DNA of 13,128 nucleotides from JBCCGG01 sp039029395 (GTDB lineage Bacteria; Pseudomonadota; Alphaproteobacteria; Kiloniellales; JAKSDN01). Shown piece by piece: positions 1 to 6,042 of the stretch. The translations under genes were made by a program, and so were the position numbers. Where the stretch lies: NCBI GenBank assembly GCA_039029395.1, contig JBCCGG010000076.1, forward strand, positions 1 to 13,128, in the 5' to 3' direction. Under the pieces are notes generated by a model. The model was not told the DNA's origin, made no database searches, and worked only from the letters and a program-made list of their open reading frames with translations. The first letter of the stretch is position 1. Each line of letters begins with the position of its first letter.

Positions 1-60
1 ATCGGTCTGGTAACGCAGCGCCTTACGGCTATGCTGCTCTCGGGTGGTCGGCGTCCACAT
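1..60 (-). CDS. IS5-family transposase, N-terminal 20 codons only (runs off the left edge)
   Basis: Reading leftwards on the minus strand from an ATG at 60-58, the first 20 codons give MWTPTTREQHSRKALRYQTD. This matches the usual opening of IS5-family (IS1031/ISL2-like) transposases, which start MWT-TTR-QH-R--LRY-(S/T)D before the DLTDAEW segment; that part lies outside the window. A GGAG Shine-Dalgarno (complement of 66-69) sits 5 nt before the ATG. The product would be a DDE transposase that moves its own element. Only the beginning is visible, so intactness cannot be judged. The family call rests on a short peptide but a characteristic one. Confidence 0.7.
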   Translation of the reverse strand, partial: MWTPTTREQHSRKALRYQTD

Positions 61-138
61 GGCGGCTCCAGGGTTGGTCTAAGCAACCTCCTGGAATCAC
101 ATCGATACCGACCACTCAACCGCTTTCGAAACGGCCTC
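1..138 (-). mobile_element. 5' end of an IS5-like insertion sequence
   Basis: The element contains the transposase start at 60-1 and about 78 nt of leader. On the minus strand a sequence beginning GAGGCCGTTTCGAAAGC (complement of 122-138) looks like the terminal inverted repeat of IS1031-type IS5 elements, which commonly start GAG-CC-TTTCGAAA. The next three bases outside are TTA (139-141), which would fit the TNA target duplication of that group. The other end is outside the window, so both the boundary and the duplication are inferences. Confidence 0.5.
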
Positions 139-296
139 TTACGGAGCACGGCTTCCCGCGCACAGAGCGCCTTCCCTGGCGCTGCCCAGGCGAGGTGAAC
201 CTTACCGAAGCTTCATGCCCCGTTCATCTCTCCGGCCTTGAGCGGGCGTCGCGCGCGCCATACATCGCCAGGCAGGAACAATAATGGAGAGTTTCG

Positions 297-1199
297 GTGC
301 TTAAAGACTATGATGCGGACTTGATCGATCGCGGCGTGTACGCGGCGGAGTCCAGCTTACCCCAGCAGCTTGCCGCCTGGGCCGGCCACACGGACGAGAA
401 GTCGGACGTGGCCGAGTCTCTCGCCAAGGTCATCCGCAGCTTGAGCAAGGCGGCACCGCTGTCCCATCCCTTTCGGGCGCTTTCGGTCGGCTCGAGCCAG
501 GAGCCCCTGTTTCAGACGCTCGAAGGCGCCTTCAGGGGCGGCCTCTACTTGCTCGACATCGACGAGACGGCGCTGGCCAGCGTGGACCGGCGGGTCGAGC
601 GCCAGAGGCTCAAGGGGGTCCACACGGTGCTGGGCGACTACACCCGCGCCTTCGCCAGCACGGCCGATGCCCGCCACACCTTGGATGCCAAGCTGGGGGG
701 CCGGCCGTTCGAGCTGATCACCCTGCATCATGCGCTCTACTACAGCGACAAGGCGACCTGGCGGGCGCTCATCGAGAGTCTCTATCAAGGGGTACTCGGG
801 CCGCTCGGCGCGATTCACGTGGCGCTCATGTCGGCGCGTCCGCGCGAAGGCACCACCACTTGGCTCTACAATCACTTCGCCGAGAAGTTCTTCGGCCAGC
901 GGAACGACCAGGACCTGCTGACCTTCAAAGGGGAGCTCGAAGCGAACCCGAACCTGGCCTGCGCCCAGCTGGTCGCGCGCACCAGCGAGGTGGAGTTCTT
1001 CATCGACGATTTCGAGCTCTTCATGGCCGTGATCTGGATGATCATGCTCTACCCCCACGTCCACGACTACACGCTGGAGCAAAAGCGCGAGATCACGAGC
1101 TTCTTGCTGGAAAACTTCTGGCGGCCGGGCAAGCCCCTAAAACAGGACCAGTACTACCTGGCGATCTACAAGGGCGTACCGCCCAGCGCTTTGGTGTAA
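297..1199 (+). CDS. class I SAM-dependent methyltransferase-like protein
   Basis: A 300-residue protein with a Rossmann-type methyltransferase layout. It has a glycine-containing motif I variant (ALSVGSSQEP, 61-70), an acidic end of strand 2 (LLDID, 85-89) likely to hold the SAM ribose, a GDY at 113-115 and a motif IV-like FELITLHHALYYS at 138-150. The substrate cannot be told; the C-terminal half (FFIDDFELF, YYLAIYKG) suggests a small-molecule enzyme. The start is GTG at 297, supported by GGAGA at 286-290 with a 6-nt spacer. An upstream ATG at 284 is out of frame and closes after six codons. The gene is GC-rich like the chromosomal core. Its last 17 nt are repeated imperfectly just downstream (1210-1225), so the extreme C-terminus may have been altered by a rearrangement. 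No signal peptide; a cytoplasmic protein. Confidence 0.7.
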   Translation: MLKDYDADLIDRGVYAAESSLPQQLAAWAGHTDEKSDVAESLAKVIRSLSKAAPLSHPFRALSVGSSQEPLFQTLEGAFRGGLYLLDIDETALASVDRRVERQRLKGVHTVLGDYTRAFASTADARHTLDAKLGGRPFELITLHHALYYSDKATWRALIESLYQGVLGPLGAIHVALMSARPREGTTTWLYNHFAEKFFGQRNDQDLLTFKGELEANPNLACAQLVARTSEVEFFIDDFELFMAVIWMIMLYPHVHDYTLEQKREITSFLLENFWRPGKPLKQDQYYLAIYKGVPPSALV

Positions 1200-1225
1200 A
1201 GGCGGCAGTCCAGCGCTTGGTGTAA
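1183..1225 (+). repeat. imperfect direct repeat of the methyltransferase 3' end
   Basis: The sequence ccagcgctttggtgtaa (1183-1199, ending in the stop codon) recurs as ccagcgcttggtgtaa at 1210-1225, identical except for one missing T, with 10 nt between the copies. The AT-richer islet begins right after the second copy. The repeat may be the scar of an insertion or a slipped duplication. No third copy is visible near the other end of the islet at about 3068-3100. Confidence 0.75.
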
Positions 1226-1244
1226 CTGGTCATAGTTAGAAGAC

Positions 1245-1277
1245 ACGCTCGGAAGAAGATTGTCTTCTTCCGAGCGT
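1245..1277. terminator. perfect 15-bp hairpin after the methyltransferase, possible terminator
   Basis: Arms acgctcggaagaaga (1245-1259) and tcttcttccgagcgt (1263-1277) are perfectly complementary around a 3-nt loop. It lies 45 nt after the methyltransferase stop and ahead of the TIR islet. There is no T-tract on either side, so intrinsic termination is not assured. It could also be a transcript-stabilising hairpin or a mobile-element relic. Confidence 0.5.
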
Positions 1278-1451
1278 AATTGCGTCGGACAGTTGAGTGA
1301 TTTTCATTCTTTGTCCATACTCGTCGTTTGCCTGGACGGCTAATCGGTTACAAAAGAACTTGGTAATGCCGGATCAGGATGTTCGAGGTTGGTGACTGGT
1401 GCAATTAGGAACTTGGGCGTTTAGATTGAAGATGCCGATCGGTTTGTTGCC

Positions 1452-1694
1452 TTGATTGCAAGGGAGCGTAGAGTATCAGGTCCGTTTCGGGTGGTCTGGA
1501 AATATCAAATAGGAGATACTGGAACTGAAGGTAGAATATCACATGTGACTTCATTCCGTATTCGGAAAGGGTATGTGTGGCACGCTGGTGAATTGATGGA
1601 CGGTGAGTCTTTTTTGGCGCCGGTCGACGACATGCTCGTTTGGGCAAACCGACCGATCGTTTGGACCCAGCCAACTAATTGGGGGAATTCATGA
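1452..1694 (+). CDS. small hypothetical protein upstream of, and overlapping, the TIR gene
   Basis: An 80-codon frame starting at TTG 1452; the open frame extends back to 1425, after a TAG at 1422, without a standard ATG or GTG. The product has regularly spaced aromatic and basic residues (VVWKYQIGD near residue 14, SFRIRKGYVWHAGELMDGES at 34-53, WANRPIVW near 64) and no membrane segment, signal peptide or family I recognise. Its TGA (1692-1694) overlaps the ATG of the TIR gene in an ATGA, the classic arrangement for translational coupling. Like the TIR gene it is less GC-rich than the flanking core genes. It lacks a convincing ribosome binding site and could be the 3' remnant of a longer broken gene. 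It may be an accessory gene of the TIR effector, but that is inference from position only. Confidence 0.4.
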   Translation: MIARERRVSGPFRVVWKYQIGDTGTEGRISHVTSFRIRKGYVWHAGELMDGESFLAPVDDMLVWANRPIVWTQPTNWGNS

Positions 1695-3067
1695 GTGATG
1701 TATTTCTAAGCTATGCCCGAGAAGACATCGGCCATGCCGAGTTACTCGTGAAGGTGCTCGAGGCCGAGGGCTGGTCAGTGTTCTGGGATCGAGATATCCC
1801 CGTGGGATTGAATTGGTTCGACTTCATTGAAGAAAAGATCGGTGGCGCCGGAGGCGTCGTTGTAATCTGTTCCAGCGCAGTGAAAAATTCGAAGTTTGTA
1901 AAAATTGAAATACAAGAGTCGATTCGAATCGAAACTCCAATTTTCCCTGTTTTGATCGATGACGAAACTCCACCGATGGGTGTTCGACACTTACAGGCTG
2001 TAGATCTCTCAGCGTGGAACGGTGGGAGTGACGATGATCAGTTGCAAAAGCTCATCTCTGCGCTCTCGAGGATCAAAAATCCTCGCCCAAAGAGACGTAA
2101 AACAGAGGAAAAGTCTGGGCCATTGACGATCATCGGAGTACCGAGTCTTTCCAATCAGCCTTCAGCAGAAATTGTCTTGGAATTCTGGAGAAAATCGATC
2201 CTTGAAGGATTGGTTAAGAACAGCGGAATTGCCAACCCGGAGTTTGATTTCATGATGGTTTTCTGGGCTGACCTAATATACAAATGTCCACTTCATTTCG
2301 ACCGCGACATGGATTTTGACAACTTGTTTAGCGCAGAACCCTATGTTGAAGCTAAGCCAGGTGTACTCAAGAGTTACGTGGATGAATTTTCCGACGAGGG
2401 CTTGCACCAGCCCCAATCATCTGTGGGAAACCTTGTAGATCAATTTAGGACAAGTATCGCTGCAGAATTGGCATCGCGCATGAACCAAAATGTTGAAAAG
2501 TGTCTGAGCTACTTGATGTACTATTACAACCTTGATCGAGAGATCCGTGATCGCCACGGGACGATGCGCGTAGCCAGGTCTGTACTCATGGATGAAGTTG
2601 GTCATGTACTAAAAGCTCTGAAGGGCCGCAGGATCATGTTGCTCGCACACTCCACGGGCTCAATCGTTGCCTACGATGTGTTGCGCGATTTAGGTCGTAG
2701 TGATCCTTCATTTGACATTGACTTGTTCGTAACGATTGGTTCGCCACTCGGGCATTTGCAGGTAAAGGTGAATATTGATCGAGAGAGGAGGCAGTATACT
2801 AATCCAGGAGAATCACCCCTACGTACGCCGACTATCGTCTCACGGGGCTGGCACAACTACGCTGACCGGCTTGACCGCATCGCGTTCAACACCCATCTCA
2901 GGGACGACTATGGTGCCAACGAGAACGGGATCCAAGTCGAAGACAGTTTGGTCCTCAATGACTACGTTGGGATCGATGGCGCGCGGAACCCGAACAAGGC
3001 ATATGGATATCTGAGGACGCCGGAGCTTTCGAATCTCATTACCACATTTGTTGGATCAGTAATCTAG
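1691..3067 (+). CDS. TIR domain-alpha/beta hydrolase fusion protein, candidate defence effector
   Basis: A 458-residue protein. Residues 1-125 form a bacterial TIR domain: strand A SDVFLSYAREDIGHAE (2-17), then WSVFWDRDIPVGLNWFDFIE (28-47), where E47 aligns with the expected NADase glutamate, then VVVICSSAVKNSKFVKIEIQ (56-75). After a basic linker (PRPKRRKTEEK, 131-141), residues 145-458 look like an alpha/beta hydrolase with the nucleophile elbow LLAHSTGS (Ser321), TIGSPLGH (348-355), an acid candidate in ADRLDRIAFN (D395) and a C-terminal GYLRTPEL block. Start choice: ATG 1691 has GGGGGAA (1681-1687) 3 nt upstream and overlaps the preceding small ORF; a TTG at 1679 would add four residues. 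Known TIR effectors degrade NAD+ or make signalling nucleotides during phage defence, so a defence role is plausible but inferred. Codon use is less GC-biased than in phaC or the methyltransferase, suggesting horizontal acquisition. It converges on phaC with a 30-nt gap. Confidence 0.82.
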   Translation: MSDVFLSYAREDIGHAELLVKVLEAEGWSVFWDRDIPVGLNWFDFIEEKIGGAGGVVVICSSAVKNSKFVKIEIQESIRIETPIFPVLIDDETPPMGVRHLQAVDLSAWNGGSDDDQLQKLISALSRIKNPRPKRRKTEEKSGPLTIIGVPSLSNQPSAEIVLEFWRKSILEGLVKNSGIANPEFDFMMVFWADLIYKCPLHFDRDMDFDNLFSAEPYVEAKPGVLKSYVDEFSDEGLHQPQSSVGNLVDQFRTSIAAELASRMNQNVEKCLSYLMYYYNLDREIRDRHGTMRVARSVLMDEVGHVLKALKGRRIMLLAHSTGSIVAYDVLRDLGRSDPSFDIDLFVTIGSPLGHLQVKVNIDRERRQYTNPGESPLRTPTIVSRGWHNYADRLDRIAFNTHLRDDYGANENGIQVEDSLVLNDYVGIDGARNPNKAYGYLRTPELSNLITTFVGSVI

Positions 3068-3097
3068 CGCCATAGCGGCGACAGATTACTCCGAATT

Positions 3098-4894
3098 TTA
3101 GATCTTCACCCTAACATAAGACCCAGGCGCGTCCTCGATCGCTTTCAGCTTGCCCTTGCCGGGGATGCGTGCCGGCACTTGGGTGCCGGACTTGCGAGCG
3201 ATCCAGCGTTTCCAGGTCGGCCACCAGGAGCCGGCCTCCTCCTTGGCGCCCTTGAGCCAGGCGTCGGGCGTCGCCGGGGTCTTGTCGTTGACCCAGTGGC
3301 TGTATTTGCCGGCGGCCGGCGGGTTGACTACGCCGGCGATGTGGCCCGAGGCGGCCAGCACGAACTTGACCGGGCCGGAAAAGAGCCGGGTGCCGGCATA
3401 GGTTGCGTTCCAGGGCGCGATGTGGTCTTCGCGGGTCGAGAGCATGAAGACCGGGACCTTGACCTTGGTGAGGTCGATCGGCACCCCGTCGAGTTCTATT
3501 CCGCCCGGCTCGGCCAGCTTGTTGTCCTGGTACATCTGGCGCAGATAAAAGCTGTGCATGGCCGCCGGCATGCGCGTGGAATCGGAGTTCCAATATAGAA
3601 GGTCGAAGGGGAAGGGCTCCTTGCCGAGCAGGTAGTTGTTTACCACGAAGGACCAGATTAGGTCGTTGGCGCGCAGCATGTTGAAGGTGCCGGCCATCTC
3701 GCCGCCTTCCAGATAGCCACGCTCGTTCATCTTCTCCTCGAGCGAAACCAACTGTTCCTCGTCGATGAAGACGCCCAGCTCGCCCGGCTCGGCGAAGTCG
3801 GTCATGGTGGTGAGGAAGGTCGCGCTCTTGATCCGCTGGTCGCCCTTGACCGCCATGTAGGCCAGGGTCGAGGCCAAGAGCGTGCCGCCCAGGCAGTAGC
3901 CAATCACGTTGGCGTCCTTTTCGCCGGTCGCCTTGGCAATCGCATCGAGCGCGGCCAGCGGGCCTTCAAGCATGTAGTCGTCGAAGGTCTTCTGGGCCAG
4001 CTGCTCGTCCGGATTGACCCAGGAGATCACGAACACGGTCTGGCCCTGGTCGACCAGCCACTTGATGAAGGAGTTCTTGGCCCTCAGGTCCAGGATGTAG
4101 AACTTGTTGATCCAGGGCGGGATCACCAGGAGCGGCCGCTTGGCGACCTTTTCGGTGCTCGGCGCGTACTGGATCAGCTGCATCAGCTCGTTCTGATAGA
4201 CCACCTTGCCGGGCGTCACCGCGATGTTGGTGCCGACTTCGAAGGCCTCCGGATCGGTCATCTTGATCGACAGGCGGCCCTTGCCCCGATCCAGGTCTTC
4301 GAGAAGGTTTTCCAGGCCCTTAACTAGGTTCTCGCCACCCGATTCCAGCGTCGCGCGCAGCACCTGGGGGTTGGTCATGAGGAAGTTCGAAGGCGCCATG
4401 GCATCGACGAACTGGCGGGTATAGAAGTCGACCTTCTGGGCCGTCTTGTCGTCCAGACCCTCGACCTCGTTGACCGTCGACTGCATCCACCTGGCGCTCA
4501 GCAGGTAGGATTGCTTGATGAAGTCGAACAGCTGGATCTGCTCCCAGGCCGGGTCGGAAAATCGCCGGTCGCCGTGATCGGGCTCGGCGACGCTGTCGCC
4601 GGTCACCCCGACCATACGCTGGGCGGTCGACTGCCAAAGGCGCATGTAGTCTTGCCACAGGCTCATCTGGGCTTGCATCAGCTTGGCCGGGTCGGCCATC
4701 ATGCGGGCGGTCATCTCCAGGAAGGCGCCGCCGATATTGAGCGGGTCGAAGCTGCCGTGATTGCCGTTTTGGCCGGCCTGACGCTCGAGCCACTCGGTTA
4801 CCAGCTTTTGGCTCTTTTCGGCGATCGTGGTCATCGACCGCGACATTTCGAGCGGATCGGGTAGGCGGAAATCTTGACTCTGCGGCTCGGACAT
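3098..4894 (-). CDS. phaC: class I polyhydroxyalkanoate synthase
   Basis: Polymerises (R)-3-hydroxyacyl-CoA into PHA storage polyester on granules. The 598-residue product has the usual class I length. It contains the N-terminal PhaC region, with conserved PPWINKFYILDL around 260-271, and the lipase-like box GYCLGGTLL with catalytic Cys334. The remaining triad is Asp490 (STREDHIAPW) and His518 (ASGHIAGVVNPP), closely matching the order and spacing in Cupriavidus PhaC. The open frame extends to 5077, but those 61 upstream codons are Cys/Arg-rich with no PhaC likeness; the ATG at 4894 (MSEPQSQDF) follows GGGGTGA and is preferred. The gene is intact, ending GSYVRVKI. It is divergent from the OmpA-like lipoprotein gene and convergent with the TIR gene. 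No phaA, phaB or phasin gene lies in the window. Confidence 0.95.
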   Translation of the reverse strand: MSEPQSQDFRLPDPLEMSRSMTTIAEKSQKLVTEWLERQAGQNGNHGSFDPLNIGGAFLEMTARMMADPAKLMQAQMSLWQDYMRLWQSTAQRMVGVTGDSVAEPDHGDRRFSDPAWEQIQLFDFIKQSYLLSARWMQSTVNEVEGLDDKTAQKVDFYTRQFVDAMAPSNFLMTNPQVLRATLESGGENLVKGLENLLEDLDRGKGRLSIKMTDPEAFEVGTNIAVTPGKVVYQNELMQLIQYAPSTEKVAKRPLLVIPPWINKFYILDLRAKNSFIKWLVDQGQTVFVISWVNPDEQLAQKTFDDYMLEGPLAALDAIAKATGEKDANVIGYCLGGTLLASTLAYMAVKGDQRIKSATFLTTMTDFAEPGELGVFIDEEQLVSLEEKMNERGYLEGGEMAGTFNMLRANDLIWSFVVNNYLLGKEPFPFDLLYWNSDSTRMPAAMHSFYLRQMYQDNKLAEPGGIELDGVPIDLTKVKVPVFMLSTREDHIAPWNATYAGTRLFSGPVKFVLAASGHIAGVVNPPAAGKYSHWVNDKTPATPDAWLKGAKEEAGSWWPTWKRWIARKSGTQVPARIPGKGKLKAIEDAPGSYVRVKI

Positions 4895-4924
4895 CTTGTT
4901 CACCCCAATTGCTCGACGGAAATC

Positions 4925-4969
4925 CCCGCAGCCTTGCTGCGCTGCGGGAGTGCCTTGTCTTTGCAAGGC
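4925..4969 (-). promoter_or_regulatory. TGC-rich double hairpin in the phaC leader
   Basis: Between the divergent phaC and lipoprotein genes lie two inverted repeats: CCCGCAGC/GCTGCGGG (4925-4932 with 4941-4948, 8 bp, loop 8) and GCCTTG/CAAGGC (4952-4957 with 4964-4969, 6 bp). They sit 30-75 nt before the phaC ATG. The first includes TTGCTGCGCTGC, which resembles the TGC-rich sequences bound by the PHA-granule repressor PhaR in other alphaproteobacteria. The structure is visible; the PhaR link is an inference. Confidence 0.3.
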
Positions 4970-5104
4970 TTTCAATAGCCGATGGGACCCGCTTTGGCCA
5001 GCGCAAGTGTGCACAGCAAAAGGCCTGCAAGACCCTGGCCCCGCGCGGTCAAATTGGCTAAAAGCAGGGGCAGGCATAGCGTCGCCGAGGATTGAGCGGG
5101 CAAA

Positions 5105-5962
5105 ATGGCTGATTACAGGGTGTTACGCGGAGTGAGGTGCCGGGCCGGTTGGCGTTCGGGCGCCTGTTGGGTGCTGGTGCTCGGCCTGGCCGGCTGCTCG
5201 ACGCCCGACTGGGCCGATCCGGACGAGTGGTTCGATACCCAAACCCCAGAGACCCAGCAAGTCGCCGCCGAGGGCGTGGACGAGGACGCACCCTATCCCT
5301 CGCTCGCCAGCGTGCCCGACGCGCCGCCGCGCCCGAGCCCCGAGGAACAACGCGCGGCGCTCGCCGATGGGCTGCTCGCCGACCACGCCAACGCCCGCTA
5401 TAGCGAGCAGGTTCTGACCCACGAGACGACCGCCGTGCCCGAGGCGGAGCCGCCGATCGCGCCACAGAGCGCGGCGGTCGGCACGCCGCCGCTGGCCGAG
5501 CCGACGCCGCCCGCGGCCGCGCCGACGACGCCCGCGGCCGCGCCCCTGACCGAGGTCGAACCGGCCGCCCTCCAAGAGGCCGCGCTTGCCCCGGTGCCCG
5601 ATCTTTCCGATGGCGGCACCCTGGTCGCGGTGATCTATTTCGCCGAGGGGGCGGAAGACCTCACCGGCGATGACCGGGCGCTGCTGACCGAGGTGATGAC
5701 CCTGCAGCGCCAAAGGGACGGCGACCTTCGGGTCGTCGGTCACGACAGCGCCCGCCGCCCTGAAAGCGGCCTGAATGGCGAGGTGGACGGTTTTGAGCGC
5801 TCTTTGGCGCGGGCCAACGCGGTCGCCGAGACTCTGGTCGTGCTCGGCCTGCCGCCCGAGCGACTGGCGGTGCTGGCGGCCGGTGACAGCCTGCCGGTCT
5901 ATGACGAGAGCGCGGCCAGCGGCGCCGCCGGCAACCGGCGGGTCGAGATCTTTCTACGCTGA
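5105..5962 (+). CDS. OmpA-domain lipoprotein
   Basis: A 285-residue envelope protein. The N-terminus has a basic region, a hydrophobic stretch (ACWVLVLG, 20-27) and the lipobox LAGC with Cys31 as the acylation site; Ser at +2 favours the outer membrane. Residues 35-170 are a low-complexity linker rich in Ala, Pro and Glu, including a PTPPAAA/PTTPAAA repeat encoded by a 14-bp direct repeat. Residues 172-285 form an OmpA-like peptidoglycan-binding domain: VAVIYFAEGAEDL, LRVVGHDSARRPE, SLARANAVAETLVVLGLP and the terminal NRRVEIFLR. In the usual GH-D motif this protein has GHDSAR. It probably tethers the outer membrane to peptidoglycan, somewhat like Pal or YiaD proteins, but it is not Pal itself. 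The ATG at 5105 has a poor Shine-Dalgarno; GTG codons at 5120 and 5132 are alternative starts that would still leave the lipobox. It is followed 80 nt later by hom. Confidence 0.8.
   Translation: MADYRVLRGVRCRAGWRSGACWVLVLGLAGCSTPDWADPDEWFDTQTPETQQVAAEGVDEDAPYPSLASVPDAPPRPSPEEQRAALADGLLADHANARYSEQVLTHETTAVPEAEPPIAPQSAAVGTPPLAEPTPPAAAPTTPAAAPLTEVEPAALQEAALAPVPDLSDGGTLVAVIYFAEGAEDLTGDDRALLTEVMTLQRQRDGDLRVVGHDSARRPESGLNGEVDGFERSLARANAVAETLVVLGLPPERLAVLAAGDSLPVYDESAASGAAGNRRVEIFLR
5510..5544 (+). repeat. 14-bp direct repeat, 21-nt period, in the lipoprotein linker
   Basis: The sequence cccgcggccgcgcc occurs at 5510-5523 and again at 5531-5544. The 21-nt period keeps the frame and encodes two copies of a seven-residue Pro/Thr/Ala unit, so copy number could change by slippage without breaking the protein. 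Confidence 0.8.
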
Positions 5963-6042
5963 TCCCGCCAGTCCTTGGCAGACAGTCTCAAGCAGGAGCC
6001 AATCGTGTTCATTTCATGCCACAAGCCGGGGAGGGGCGACCG

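Noticed and set aside
284..304. Six-codon ATG frame overlapping the methyltransferase start
   Set aside because: It is too short to call, and its ATG overlaps the Shine-Dalgarno used by GTG 297.
357..1082. Antisense frame inside the methyltransferase gene
   Set aside because: It is a shadow of high GC3 coding; its sequence is low-complexity, rich in Val, Glu, Arg and Gly.
1405..1674. Minus-strand 89-codon frame opposite the small ORF upstream of the TIR gene
   Set aside because: It has no ribosome site or coupling and a Ser/Arg/Gln-rich product; the plus-strand frame is better placed, though neither is proven.
3068..3097. Possible bidirectional terminator between the TIR gene and phaC
   Set aside because: Only a 4-bp stem (cgcc/ggcg) is visible and there is no T-tract.
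4895..5077. Upstream 61-codon extension of the phaC frame
   Set aside because: It has no PhaC likeness and is rich in Cys, Arg and Gly; the ATG at 4894 gives the normal N-terminus and length.
6016..6042. ATG at 6016 as the hom start
   Set aside because: The nine extra residues are atypical, and the strong GGGGAGGGG would lie inside the gene, correctly spaced for GTG 6043.
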